NCBI GenBank assembly: GCA_029721515.1
Contig: CM056559.1
Location: forward strand, 315,001-379,000
Length of the DNA stretch: 64,000 nt
Origin: Synanceia verrucosa
Lineage: Eukaryota; Chordata; Actinopteri; Perciformes; Synanceiidae
Reading direction: 5' to 3'
The notes under the pieces are model-generated. The model saw nothing but the letters and a program-made list of their open reading frames with translations, was not told where the DNA came from and made no database searches. Shown here piece by piece: positions 12,601 to 25,300 of this stretch. The stretch's first letter is position 1. Every line of letters begins with the position of its first letter. The position numbers and the translations under genes were made by a program.

Positions 12601-15600
12601 CACCAGTAGCAGGCGGTGGTAGCATGATTCTGCAGCAGTGGTAGCAGTGGTGGTAGCGGCGGTGGGGTTCTGGTGGCAGTGGTAACGCAGTGGTAGCAGC
12701 AGCGGTGGTAGGTAGTTCTGGTGGTGGTGGTGCTGGTGGTGGTGCTAGGGTTCTGGTAGTAGCAGTAGCAGTAGCGGTGCTGGTACTAGTAGCAGTAGTA
12801 GCGGCAGGTGGGGTTCTGGTAGCAGTGGTAGCAGGTGGTGGTAGGCGGTGGTAGTAGTAGCGGTGCTGGTAGTAGTAGCAGTAGCAGTAGTAGCAGCAGT
12901 AGTAGTTCTAGTAGTAGCAGTAGTAGTAGCAGTACTAGTACTAGTAGTAGTAGTAGTAGTAGCCGTACTAGTACTAGTAGTAGTACTAGTAGTTCTAGTA
13001 GTAGCAGTAGTAGTAGCAGTACTAGTACTAGTAGTAGTAGTAGTAGCAGCAGTAGGAGTTCTAGTAGTAGTAGTAACAGTAGTAGTAGCAGCAGTAGTAG
13101 TAATTCTAGTAGTAGTAGTAGTAGTAGTAGCAGCAGTAGTAGTTCTAGTAGTAGTAGTAACAGTAGTAGTAGCAGCAGTAGTAGTAATTCTAGTAGTAGT
13201 AGTAGTACTACTGAGGTCACAAAACATACATCTGTGTTTACCTGCTGAACGCCGATCCTGCGACAGGCCTCCAGGAAGTTCTCGACGTTTCGCCGACACT
13301 TGGCCATGGTGAGTTTGGGCTGCAGGGACATGGACATTATTACCATATCTTATAGTAATAATACTAGCAACAGTAAAAATATTAACAATAGTAAGAATTC
13401 TAGGGGATACATGATATGTCGGCATTAATGTTCATCTTTTTTTTTTTTAACATATCTGCATTGGTCCGATAGGAGGAGCAGGAGGATTTGTCCAAGTGTT
13501 TTTAGTTAGAATAGAGAAGCAAACAGCTCAGGACTGAACAGCTGTGGTCTTTTCCACCATGTCCTGTGATCAGGGGCCTCACATATCAATACTTGCATAA
13601 ATTTCATACTGCGAGCGTACGCCACTTTCTGGATTACAGAGTACGTCGTCCAAAATCTGGATGTATCAAACACCAGAACCCACTCAGCTTCTTTTGAGCA
13701 CACATATCACTGTAATGACTCCTTCCTCAACACACCCATAAATACATGTGAAAACTCATTTAAATAGGCTCCATGCTGGGGAGCTCCTCATCACAAGAGG
13801 AGAAACTTCAGGGTGTAGCCACGGTCACCTGAGTTAAAAACACAGGATTGGACGCCACATGTGCTACATTTGATGAGAAACAGGAGTGAAATTCAGGAGA
13901 GATGCTGATGAAGATGATGATGATCAGGGACACACACATGAAACCATGAGTCAGGGAGAAGACAGATGACCGGTCAATATTTGCTGCAGCTGTCCCGCAC
14001 CATGCTGCCTGCAGCCTGTTCCCACCATGCTTTTATTTAGGATGAATCACCTGTTGATCCAGATCACCTCGCAGCGATGTTGGTCACATTCATCTGAGCA
14101 TCGCAAATAATCTGCATGCTGTGATGGTGCATGAACATGAATGCAGTCGATCGCTATTTCTGCACATTGCGCATTAATGTTGACCTTTATTTTATACATC
14201 TGGCTGTGGATGATCCAGTCCAGCACAGGTGTCATTGTCCGGCTCAGGGTGGGTTGGCTCACTCCCCATTGGTCGACCAGCACCTGTGTGGCTCTGGCAG
14301 CTCCAGGCTCTTCCTGTGGTGCTCACAGCTCCTCACAGCTGTTTACCAACTAGTGACAGTTTCCCAGCATCCTCTCTGAGTGTCACCAACGGACCAAAAG
14401 CATCAGAACCTGACGTACAGCAGCTATGAAGCTGGCGTTTCCACACTCAGTTCACTGTTGCTACATCTGAACGTGAGCGTGGATCCTGAAGTCCGCTACT
14501 TTAGTACATGAGGCCCTGGGTCCTGGAGGACTAGTCCCTGTCAAAGCTGTCCTTGAAAATGTCCCTGATTTCAGTATTTCATGATTGAGAGAAAAATGTT
14601 GCCTGTTGACCAGAACATCGGTTATTAGAGTATCCAGACAGGAAGCACGCTGAGCACAGAGCAGATCATCAGTTATTATCTCCAAGCTGCAAAATGTCCC
14701 CGCCAGGGAGTCAGGAGGTACCGAGGTCAACCACCACAGCACGTCGATGCGTGCTTCGTCACCACCATAGTAATAAAAACCCATACGTCACAGCCCTAGT
14801 GATTGAATTTCAGAAATGTGGTTGCCTTCATTTATGAGCCAAACGCCCTCAGAGGAGTTTAGTATGTTGACTTTAGTCAGTTCCACTGCAGGTGGTTAAC
14901 CAGTGTTTGAGGGCAGCCCTGTCACCTGCTTATCTGGAAGTGAAACACCTTTTCAAAATAAAGAAAAACATTCAAAAATTCAGTTTGCATGATTTTAAGT
15001 CTGATTTAAAATTTTTACAATCTCAGGAACTTGCATATATCGATATTGGTAAATATTTTTTATTAGCTATAACCGCTGCAATATTAATACTGAATATCTG
15101 TATCAGACAAAATCGTAAAGTCCCTGTGTGTTTTAATCAAAAGTCCCGGCAGGCAAAATCAAAGGTCTCAATGAGTTTCTATGCACCCACAAAATTTCAG
15201 TTGTGTGGGAAAAATTTTTGATCCATTTTTGGACCTATTAAAATATGTGAATTTTCACTGGACCTAACCCAACTGCAAAATTTCTGGACTTTTTGAGCAG
15301 AAATGAGGGGAAAAAAAATCGTGATAAACTGGGCAGACGAAACAACAGGGCTCTCCCCGCTGCTTGCAGCCCTAATAACAATAATAATAATAATAATACC
15401 CTAATTACAATAATAATACTATTATTATTATTATATTAACAATAACAATACCCTAATAATAGTAATAATAATAATACTAGGACTGGTAATATCAATAATA
15501 ATAGCAATCAGGACTCACCACGGCAGGGGAGGGGACATGGATGCTGGGGACAGACCGAGGTCTCACGTGATTGGCCAGGTGACAGAGCACCACCCCATCA

Positions 15601-18600
15601 GTCAGAGCTGCTCCCAGGTCGCTAGGCAACGAGACCTTGAGACGAGCCTCGATATTCTAGACAGAGAGACAGAGAGATGGTCTGAAAATGGTCCACACAG
15701 TGTCCCTGGACCCGGCAGGTCTCTGGGAGCTACTGACCTTCCTGAGCTGCTCCACCAGCTCAGCATCTTCTCCAGCCAGAGGAGGAGCAGCAAGATCCTC
15801 CTGGGTCTGAGGAGGAGCATCGCCTGAGGAGAGAGAGGAGTTACATGATCCCTGCTCACCTGCTGCTAAAGCTACACACAAATGCTAAGCTACACACCCA
15901 TGTTGACAGCTGTGTGGAGGTTACCTCTCAATCATACACTAACTCTGAACACCTGAGCACCTCACCTTTCCTCTTCTCTTCTTTTTGACTGAGACGAAAC
16001 AGGAAGCTCTCTGGCCTCAGGTTGGCTGCCCGACAGGAGGCCACGCTCCCTGCGCTAGGGTACGAAGGTGACTGATTGGCTGGAAGAAAAAAACGATTGA
16101 TCATTCAATCAATCAAAATGAGTCAGCAGAACTCCAGAGTCCTGAATGTGCTGGTTTACCTGTTGGAGACAGAGCTGCTCTGTCCTCTCCCTGCAAAGAC
16201 ACAACACACAACAGTTACACACCTGAGCACACCTGAGCACACCTGAGCACACCTTTGCACACTCTTACCATGAAGAGGGCAGAGTCATCTGTGTGGGTGG
16301 AGCGTCTGGAGGGGTAGGTGTTCTGAACACAAAGAGGTGAGAATGAACAGGTGAGCAGGTGGAGGGATCAGTCTGACTGAGGTTTAATTGTTTCAATCAG
16401 AAACTACTGTTGTGATTGTTTGTTGCGTTTGTTGTCTGACCTCACTGTCTGCACTGGACTTTACTGGACTCTGAGCTGCTTTGTGCTGAAAAAACAACAA
16501 CAACACTTCTTGACAAAATAATCATCCTGCAGGGCTCTTATTGTGAAACATCTGCAGGAAGTGTACAGTTTACGGTACCTTGGTGTAGGAGGCGGCAGAA
16601 TCTCTCTGCAGAGATCGGTTCTTTTGTCGCTCCTCATCGTACCTAATAGCAGCCAGCTGAGCCTCCCTCCTCATCCTCTCCACCCCCCCTGGACCTCCTC
16701 CTCCTCCTCTCTGGGGGGGAGAGACAATCAGACATGAACGCTGAAATTGTACAATATGTAAAGATATAAAACTGTTTGTATCCACAGGTCTTACCTGACT
16801 CTGACCACTGGAGGGCACTGTGACACCATCAACCACACTCCTGCAGGACAAACAGGAAGTGAGACAGACAGGAAGTGAGAAACAGTGAAAGCTAATGAAG
16901 CTCCGTGGAGAGGAAACATTTTCTTTCATGTCTGTATCCTAGCAACAGCTGGTGGACAGTTGTAACACCTCAGCAGCAGCAGGTCTGGAGGCTTCGTGCT
17001 GCAGTGAGCTCTCTCATGTCAGCGTGGTTACCTATTGAGTCTCCTGGTGTCTTCTGTCCTCGAGCAGTTTTTGACCGGAGAGCCCTGGACACACAAACGG
17101 GAATGTAACGCAGCTTTACAAAATAAAGTACACTCTACTAGCGACTCTGGATGAAGGCTCTGCTCGGTGATTGCCTTGCAGTGTCACTTCAGGTGACCTC
17201 AGGTGAGTGGGTGGAGCCTCACCTCTCTGGTGATGCGTCTCTCGATGTAGGCCATAAACTGAGAGCTGAGGCTGGTGCCGTCACCTCCTCCTCGATTCCT
17301 GCTGTCCTCGTCCTCGTCCTCCCCCACACAGCTGTCTATAAAGTCGATCTGCTCCAGCTCCACATCTGGACAGAGGTGTCAGCCACTCACTGCTCTTTGA
17401 TGACATGGATTTAAAACGATCATGTCTGATCCCTGGAGATGAACTCACGGGAGCCGTTGGCCAGCACAGGCCCTCCTGCTCTCGGCCTCTGGTCCCGGCT
17501 GATCTCGGCCACCCTCAGCGGCAGCTCCGACAGCTCCTCTGTGGGCTGGACGCACAGACAGGAAGTGAGCTGGGACCCAGACAGGAAGTGGAGGACAGTG
17601 TTCAGTGTGTTCTTCCTGTACCTCGTTCCCTGACCACCTCTTGTCGCCGCTGTCAACGCTGTTGAAGCCGGAGTCCAGTGCTCCGTATGGACGTCCCGGG
17701 TACAGCTCATCACCACTGGAACATGTTCAAGACACCAAGATCAGTGCAGGCTTTTACTGTGAAGGGTCATGCAGAGCCATGATAATCAGGATATTCCAGC
17801 TTAATCCCTAATCCTAGATTTGTACAACAGGCCCCTGATCCTGATTATATTGATCAATACTGAGCTCAGGATTGTTTACATGAATATTTGTAGACTTTGG
17901 GAACTTCATGAGATCAGATCAGATAATCAATCTGAATGCATAAGTGTAAAAATATTTTTAAAAATATCAGTACACAAGTAGAATAATAAGAAAAACTTGT
18001 CAGAGTATGTAGATAATAGAGGTAAGGAAGTAAACAAATAGACCTTAAAAATATGCGTGGGACTAGTCACTACTATAAATCACTCAATGTATTGAGAAAA
18101 ACCTAGCTTTGCTGTAAAGCTAATTAAGTTAAATAAAGTTCAACTCGGGCGGCACGGTGGTGTAGTGGTTAGCACTGTCGCCTCACAGCAAGAAGGTAGC
18201 GGGTTCAATTCCCGGCCCGGGGCCTTTCTGTGTGGAGTTTGCATGTTCTCCTCATGTCTGTGTGGGTTCTCTCTGGTACTCCGGCTTCCTCCCACCATCC
18301 AAAAACATGCATGGGGATTAGGTTAACTGGTTAATTTAAATTGACCGTAGGTGTGAATGTGAGTGTGAGTGGTTGTCTGTCTCTATGTGTCCTGTGATGA
18401 ACTGGACACTTGTCCAGGGTGTACCCTGTCTTTCACCCTAAGACAGCTGGGATAGACTCCAGCCCCCCTGACCCTATGAGAGGATAAGAGGGAGAAGATG
18501 GATGGATGGAAGTTAAACTCTAGATGATGAACCACAAACAGATTTTCACAGATTTTCATTCACTGATGAAACAGACAAACAAAGTGGTCCTTGTTTGAGG

Positions 18601-21416
18601 ATGAGAGAACATCATCTAATCAATCAATCAGTTTAAAATCATGAAAAAGTTCTGACCAGGAACTGAAGGTCAAAGGTCGTCTGTCGTAGTCTGGGAGGTC
18701 CGGGGTGGTCTTACTGGCCTCGAGGTTCAGGTACTTAAATATGTGGACCTTCCCTTTGATGCAGATCTGCACACACAGAAATCACTCAGCTGACACTTCA
18801 GGCCACTAGGGGCACTATGTCACTTCCTGTTTGTACCTGTGCAGGTGGGGTCTGCAGGGGGTTGTTGTCCAGGACGATGGTCTGAAGCTGGGTGAGCTGT
18901 CGGTAACAGACGGGGATGGACGTCACTTTGTTACAGGAGAAGTCCAGACGCACCAGAGGCAGCTCGGCCAGCTCTGAACACAGAAATAATCACAGTACAT
19001 ATACAAGTACAAGGGAGTAGTACTCACAGGTAGAAGTACTGACACTGCAAGCGTACCTGGAGGCAGGCGGACCAGGTGGTTCCTCCTGATGTTCAGGTCT
19101 CGTAGCGCCTCCAGCTGACCCACCTGAGCCGGGAGAGTCTGGATCTCATTACAGCTCACATCCTGCAGGACCAATCAATAACTGGTCATCAATAACTGAC
19201 AGTCAATCAGTAACTGTCATGAATGAAGGCTGAGCTATCTGCATAATAGTCTCTCTTCCCCGAAACACTGATAAAACGATGCAGGCAGAAACAATCAATC
19301 ACTGATCGATCACTGACTGATCACTGGCTGGCTGATTGCTGATCGATCAGAGACGGATCAATACTGACCAGCTCAGTGAGGTGTCTCAGCTGTCCCACTT
19401 CTTCTGGCAGAGAAACCAGTTTGTTGTTGCAGAGGATCAAAACCTTCAGAGGAAGACTGCAGACCACCACAGGGAGGACAGGCAACTGGTTCCGACTGGA
19501 CAGAGACAAGAGGACAAGAGGACAGAGAGGAGGACAGATCTATTATCATTTCATGCCTTTGTCTCTATGAACGTGTCTCTGTCTCTGAAGGTTACCTGAG
19601 GTTCAGGTAGGTCAGGGACTGCAGGTTGAGCAGACTGTCCGGCAGAGACCTGAGACAGTTCTGGTACAGGTTCAGACTCTCCAGAGACACAAAGAGACAG
19701 ACGTCCAGAGGAAGCTCCGAGAGACGGTTACGAGACACATCTGGAGACAGGAAAAGAGACAGGAAGTCAGAGACACGTAGAGACACGGGGAGAGACAGGA
19801 AGTCAGAGACAGGAAGAGACAGACAGGGAGAAAGATGGTTTAGACTGGTGATGACATCATCATCAGATATGAAGACATCTTCAGGTATGACGTCAGACAT
19901 TCTTCACTGATTATCACTGTGGTTGTCATGGTGACACACAGTGACCTGACCTCAGCTGGTCACCAGTACAAAACAACACAGTATTACACCAAGTATACTC
20001 AGTACTTCATTTATCAGTGCAGCTGTGAGGACAGGAAGTACACATCACCTCCGCAACATCTACTTCCTGTTGCCCCCCACTACCACCCATAACAGGAAGT
20101 GTCCTGAGGTGACCAAATTAAAAGTTGTAGTCCGTTACTATCAGCGCTTACTCTCCAATAACGTATTTCAAGTACTTAAAGTGTTAAAGTATTGCAATAT
20201 TACTAATATATTCAGTACAAATGGAGAAATACTGATTAGCTCCGTATATATTCAGTACTTCATACATTTATTTACAAAACACTTTATCTACAAAAAACCG
20301 CTTTATAGAATAGATAGATACAGATAAAAACGGAAAACAAGTACAAAACATTTATTAAAAGGCAATTTTCAAAAAAGATTGTTTTTTATGAGTGTCGGGA
20401 GGTCAATGCAGTGGACTGATTACTTTAAATCAATATTACATATTGATCACTGCATCAGTGAACCAGACAACAGATCCAGCTGACGGAACCAGGTCAACTG
20501 GTTCTTCTGTTAACTAAACTAACAGAACCAGCTAACAGAAGGAAGCCCACTCTTGTTAGCATGCTAGCTAGATACGCCGCCCCTTACAGGTGCACTGACA
20601 CTAGCTGTCCCGTCCTGCTGCTCTTCATCTCAACATCAGAAAGCGAAATGAGACACAATTATTTGGTATATAACTTATATAATATAGTTATTTATAGTTC
20701 CACATTTCCTGGATCTCTTTTAACATGTTAACAAGATGATAGTTTAACTTAACCGTGCTACAGAGTGCTAACTAGCTAATGTTGGCTGGTGTTATTTTGG
20801 GTTCTTAATTAGATTATTTGGATTTTCCAATAAATAAAAGCCGATAGAGGACATTTGGTTATAAATCAGTGTACTGGTGTGATATTTGAAACGTCTGTGA
20901 GCAGGTTTTTAAAGGAAAAGCTTATTCAGATACCGGGGAGTCAGAGCAGAGGAACTTATTCAGAGGGGGTACCGTGTTTGTCATCACCGGCCCTGTCGGG
21001 TCTCTCATCCCATCCTCTCCAGCCATAAAGTTGGATTCTGACTTCCCACCGCCTCCAAGTCCATTAAAACTCTCTCTAAGTTACTTGAACCGACTGGACA
21101 CAAACCCGCTCGGCTCCGTGCGGCCGGTTCGGGGATCTGTGGCTCACTCACCGGCCCTGGTGGTGTCAGTCAGGTCGTGGTTGGCGGCGCTCCGGGGAAA
21201 CTCCTTCAGCTTCCTGCCGCTGAGGTTCAGGCACCCGGTGGCCGAGGCTTCGTCCAACGCCCGGTCCAGCGAACGGTTCCAGGGAGCTGGACTGACAGGT
21301 CCCAGTCCGTTATTATTCCCGCTTAAAATGTTCCCGGCGCCGCCGCTTCCGCCGCCTCCGACCGTGAAGTTAAGTCCAGTGTTGTCCACAGAGCCCAGCA
21401 GCACCGAGGCCGCCAT
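9618..21416 (-). CDS. lrch3: lrch3, leucine-rich repeat and calponin-homology protein
   Basis: Cytoplasmic scaffold of the LRCH family (DISP complex with DOCK and septins in mammals, from family knowledge). Coding exons on minus: 21416-21152, 19740-19596, 19495-19369, 19162-19057, 18973-18837, 18766-18657, 17715-17622, 17545-17449, 17365-17223, 17084-17032, 16840-16795, 16710-16579, 16485-16441, 16322-16269, 16190-16160, 16079-15966, 15823-15738, 15656-15519, 13319-13242, 9770-9618. All phases join, giving 717 aa. N-terminal Gly-rich segment, then LRRs at ~residues 75-290 (repeating LSRNQLPVLP, DVSCNEIQTLP, DFSCNKV), a disordered middle (DSGFNSVDSGDKRWSGNE), and a CH domain at ~590-700 (LGAALTDGVVLCHLANHVRP, PKLTMAKCRRNVENFLEACR). 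LRCH3 is preferred over LRCH1/4 because of the DYDRRPL and HILEEQGL stretches and no C-terminal membrane segment. Linked to rpl35a as in human. Confidence 0.95.
10221..10652. mobile_element. piggyBac-like MITE, copy B
   Basis: Inverted relative to copy A at 5556-6007 and clearly homologous along its length. Left boundary TTAA (10221-10224); the right boundary has decayed to TCAA. Lies in the large lrch3 intron between the last two coding exons. Confidence 0.75.
11525..13215. repeat. trinucleotide mosaic array (AGT/AGC/GGT)n in an lrch3 intron
   Basis: About 1.7 kb of interrupted trinucleotides. The outer arms (about 11530-11890 and 12860-13210) are AGT/AGC-rich with scattered TACTAG; the core (about 11890-12850) is GGT/AGC/GGC-rich and GC-rich. 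It ends only ~25 bp before the donor of the CH-domain exon at 13242-13319. Multiple open frames through it are artefacts of the period of three. Confidence 0.95.
13573..14517 (-). mobile_element. degenerate PIF/Harbinger-like element
   Basis: The ends read GGGCCTCA at 13574 and TGAGGCCC at 14516, forming short inverted termini. On the minus strand, 14283-14047 reads a fragment with SQPTLSR (helix-turn-helix-like) and IAIDCIHV...APS, which resembles the HARBI1-type transposase motif around its first catalytic Asp. Only about 80 residues are open and no full DDE core is left. It sits in the lrch3 intron between the two main CH-domain exons. Assignment is moderate. Confidence 0.55.
15370..15510. 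repeat. (AAT)n-like microsatellite
   Basis: Imperfect AAT/ATT trinucleotide runs in the lrch3 intron, ending just before the donor at 15518. Confidence 0.85.
18147..18509 (+). mobile_element. tRNA-headed SINE, full length with target-site duplication
   Basis: The head contains A-box-like TGGTGTAGTGGTTAGCA and B-box-like GGTTCAATTCCCGG motifs of a tRNA-derived pol III promoter. A long body follows and the tail is GGATGGATGGA. Flanked by near-perfect 11-bp duplications (AAGTTCAACTC at 18136-18146 and AAGTTAAACTC at 18510-18520). Nearly identical to the copy at 44981-45346, so insertion was recent. Lies in an lrch3 intron, antisense to the gene. Confidence 0.9.
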
Positions 21417-22374
21417 TACACACTACAGCTAGTTAGCTCTCTGTGCTAACGGCTAACTCCACCCTAAACTCCTGAGAGAGAGCATGCGCAGAGCGGCGGT
21501 CAGAGGCCCTGGACAGCAATACTGGAAAACTTGGTGTGTTCTAGTACACACAGAACTACTGTGCTCTTATGCTGTGTCTACTACAGTACAATACTACTGT
21601 ATGTATTACAATATGATAGTAACAACACTGACACTACATGTGATCAGAGCAACAAATACATATATGATTGTTATAGTTAGAATGTACTTTAATTACTTGT
21701 ATCCAAAAATATTAACTGAAATAATGACGTGTGTGATCAAACAAAGGTCAGGAATAATACAGAACCATTTTCTCATTAAAATGTTGAGAATATTTCTATT
21801 ATTATTATTACTGTTACCATTATTGTTATGCTTATTCTATTAGTTATTTTATTTCATGTGGCTTTAGTAACAAGATTTAAACGAATCTGTAACACCGCCT
21901 CTAAATAAAATATAGAATATTTTCTCGTGAACCTTGCGCTACTAGTTTGTTCGTTTTCATAAAAAAAAATATTATGTAAAAAACGGCTCTATATGTCCAG
22001 TAAATGAACCATACTATATATAATAATAAAAATATTATTAATAAAATTGATCAATAAAATCAACAGAAACAACACAAGAATACAGGTAATAATAATAATA
22101 ATAATAAAGACAGTAAGTTGAATATTATATTATATAATTAGTTATCATGTCCAGGGTGTACCCTGCCTTCCGCCCTAAGACAGCTGGGATAGGCTTCAGC
22201 CCCCCCGCGACCCTATGAGAGGATAAGAGGCAGAAAATGGATGGATAATTAGTTAGCATAAAAACAGCCACTTTATTTCAGCAACAAACACATCAAGACT
22301 TCATCCCCCAGGATTCCCCGTGCTGTCGCATATCTACGCATGCGTGGTCGCGTCAGTGTCCAGGGCCGGGTATC
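21417..22374. promoter_or_regulatory. divergent promoter region of lrch3 and abcf3
   Basis: The 958 bp between the two start codons must hold both promoters. Near lrch3 is GCATGCGCA (21482-21490) and near abcf3 is the perfect 10-bp palindrome ACGCATGCGT (22336-22345). Both resemble NRF1 sites, common in housekeeping promoters. GC-rich, CpG-containing DNA is confined to the two flanks; the middle is AT-rich and carries an AAT run and a SINE tail. NRF1 binding is inference. Confidence 0.5.
22149..22250 (+). mobile_element. 5'-truncated SINE tail
   Basis: Matches only the 3' ~100 bp of the SINE family at 18147 and 44981 (GTCCAGGGTGTACCCTG through ATGGATGGAT). The 5' truncation suggests target-primed insertion. 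It lies between the lrch3 and abcf3 promoters. Confidence 0.85.
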
Positions 22375-25300
22375 ATGGCGACGTACGTGGACATCCTGAA
22401 GAGCGAGTTTCCTGAGATAGACACGGAGGTTTTCGACTACATCACAGGTGAGGGGCCGGAGACAGGCCCGCTGTGTGCTGTGCCGCCAGAGCGACACATA
22501 CCGGCCTTTTTCCTGCCTGATAGCTGGACAGCCGCAGCTCTTAGCTACAGAGCTAATGGGCTAACACGGGTAGGCTAACCCATGGGCTAACCGGACTGTG
22601 TTCAGATGATTGACGCCAGTAGCACGGCATGGCTCGGTGACACCTGGAACTGGTATAGTTTGACGAAACGAACCCGGATTAACCGCGGAGGTGTCAGACA
22701 TATTTAAGAAGTATTACTGGAAGTATTACAGGAAAAGTACAGGAGTATGATAGGAAGTACTGGAGTGTCACAGGAAGTATTGCTGGAAATATGACCTGAC
22801 GATGAATGATGATTTTTTTTTGATGTGCCATGGTAGTATTGTAGAAAGAAGTATTGGAGTATCATAGGAATCATTACAACCTTATTTTAGGCCAAGGTCC
22901 TGGAGTTGAATAAAAAATATTACAGCACAACTCTGGTAGAAAAGTCCAGGAGTGTCATATGAAGTATAAAAGCAGTTTTACAGAAAGAGCACACGGTTAG
23001 TATTCAAAATAATCTGGGATCGACTCACCTGTCAACAGATGTGCTCTCACCTGAACAAGTGTGTGTGTGTGTGTGTGCGTGTGTGTGCGTGTGTGTGCGT
23101 GTGCGTGCGTGTGTGTGTGCGTGTGTGTGTGCGTGCGTGTGTGCGCGCGTGTGTTGGGTGCGGTGCGTGCGTGCGTGCGTTGCGTGCGTGCGTTCCCAGG
23201 TGTTTTGGACAGCTGTGGAGCAGATTTCGAGGATGGAGAGGAGGTGTACGACGCTGTCGGAGGAGTCCTGCAGGAAGTGTCAGCTGACAGTAAAAACGAG
23301 GATGATGTCAGAGACATCTGTCTCCAGATGTTCAACACTCTGAAACTGTAAGAGACACATGTCCAGTCTGCAGACAGACGTTCATCACTCTGTTAAAGAC
23401 AGGACTGAGACAGATGTTAGGACAGATGTCTTCTGTCTGCAGGAAGAGGACAGACATGGAATAACCTGTGTTGTGTATCAACAGGAATAACCACCATGGC
23501 CCTCAGAGACAGGTGTTGCTGGATGCACCTGTCCAGCTGTCTCAGATCTCTGCAGATGGTGAGTGAGAACGCTAACGAGTGTCAGAATGCTAATGAGGTG
23601 TGATGCTAACCTGGTGTTGTGTCTCTGCTCAGTGACGGCAGCCGAGAACGTTCAAGGCATCTGGATGATGAAGCGTGGTCAGAACACGGTAACAACCTGT
23701 CACTCAAATGCTGCTCTGATCTCACTGGTTGATCTGAACATGTGACACAAAACATCACTTCCTGTCTCTTGTCAGACAGTGGATGCTAAGAAGCTGGAGA
23801 AGGCCGAGGCGAAGCTGAAAGCTAAACATGACCGCAGGAACGAGAAGGACTTCCAGAAGCCCTCCGCTCCACTGTCAGTACCTGTCCACACCTGTCCACA
23901 CCTGTCCACAACTGTCCACAACTGTCCACACCTGTCCACACCTGTTCTCACAGAGTCCTGGAGGAGGCGTCAGCTAGTCAGGCCAGCAGTAAGAAGGACA
24001 ACCGAGTGGACCAATCAGGGAAGAACCGCAGCTACGACATCCGTATCGAGAACTTCGATGTTTCCTTCGGAGAAAGGTGACTTTACAATCTGATCGGTCG
24101 ATCGATCAGTATGCTTCAATATAAACCGCAGTTGAATGAAGCTTACCAGTTGAAAGTAACCCAATAAATACTTCATAATAACCCAATAACAACAATAATA
24201 ATCCTCCCATTCATTATAGTATGTACTTAAATATGCAGTTTGTCTCAATTTTAAGCCTGTGTGACTATATGTGCTGTGAACATGTACTGTACTTACCTTT
24301 AGAGGACTATTTTTCAGTTTTTGATGACTTCATTTCTGTGTCCAGGTGTTTGCTGCAGGGGGCGGAGCTATCTCTGGCAGCAGGCCGGCGGTATGGTCTG
24401 ATTGGTCGAAATGGTCTTGGGAAGACAACGCTTTTGAAGATGCTGGCCAGTCGAAACCTTCGCGTCCCGGCTCACATCTCCATTCTCCACGTAGAACAGG
24501 AAGTGGCTGGAGACGAGACGGCGGCGCTGCAGAGCGTCCTGCTGAGTGACACACTGAGGGAAGACCTGCTGACTGAGGAGAGGACGCTGAACGCTCGCAT
24601 CGCCAACGGAATGTAAGGGACATCTAGGACGTTAAGGTGTTTGGGGCGTTCAGGACGTTAACACCTGGAAATGTTACCCATGAGCCTCAGCAGGCTGTTC
24701 AGCTTGTTGTTCATGTGTTTCAGGGCTGATGGGATGGAGAGCGTCAGGCTGTCAGAGATCTACGGCAAGCTGGAGGAGATTGAGGCTGACAAAGCTCCGG
24801 CTCGGTAACCTTCAGCCCAAACATTGACCTTTGATTTGTGTTAATTGTTATTATTATTGTTATTGTAACTGACGTCCTGTCATCTGGTGATGTCATTTCT
24901 CTCATCCTATCAGAGCCTCCATCATCCTGGCTGGTCTTGGATTCTCTCCCAAAATGCAACAGCAGGCGACCAAGTGAGTCCTCTCATTACACAATAACAC
25001 TGGTTTTAATGAAATACCTACATTGATACTTACATTGGTAATAACAATGCATACAGCATGAATAATGATGCTAATAATAATAATCAGGGGTTCATTCACG
25101 TCTCTTCTCTGTATTCAGGGAGTTCTCAGGAGGATGGAGGATGAGGTTGGCCTTAGCCAGAGCTCTGTTTGCTAGGTGAGTCAGCTTCTGGTCACATGGA
25201 AATACTTCACTCCTCTCTCCCCTTCTCCTCCTCTCTAACTCCTCTTTTCTCTTTTTTTTCAGACCAGACCTGCTCCTGCTGGACGGTGAGTGAGATTCTC

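Noticed and set aside
11372..13425. Ser-, Thr-, Leu- or Gly-rich frames in the lrch3 intron
   Set aside because: Translations of trinucleotide repeats; the real CH-domain exon (13242-13319) is embedded in one of them by chance.
18160..18230. A tRNA gene at the SINE head (also 44990-45060)
   Set aside because: A and B boxes are present, but the acceptor and anticodon stems do not close and the sequence continues into a SINE body.
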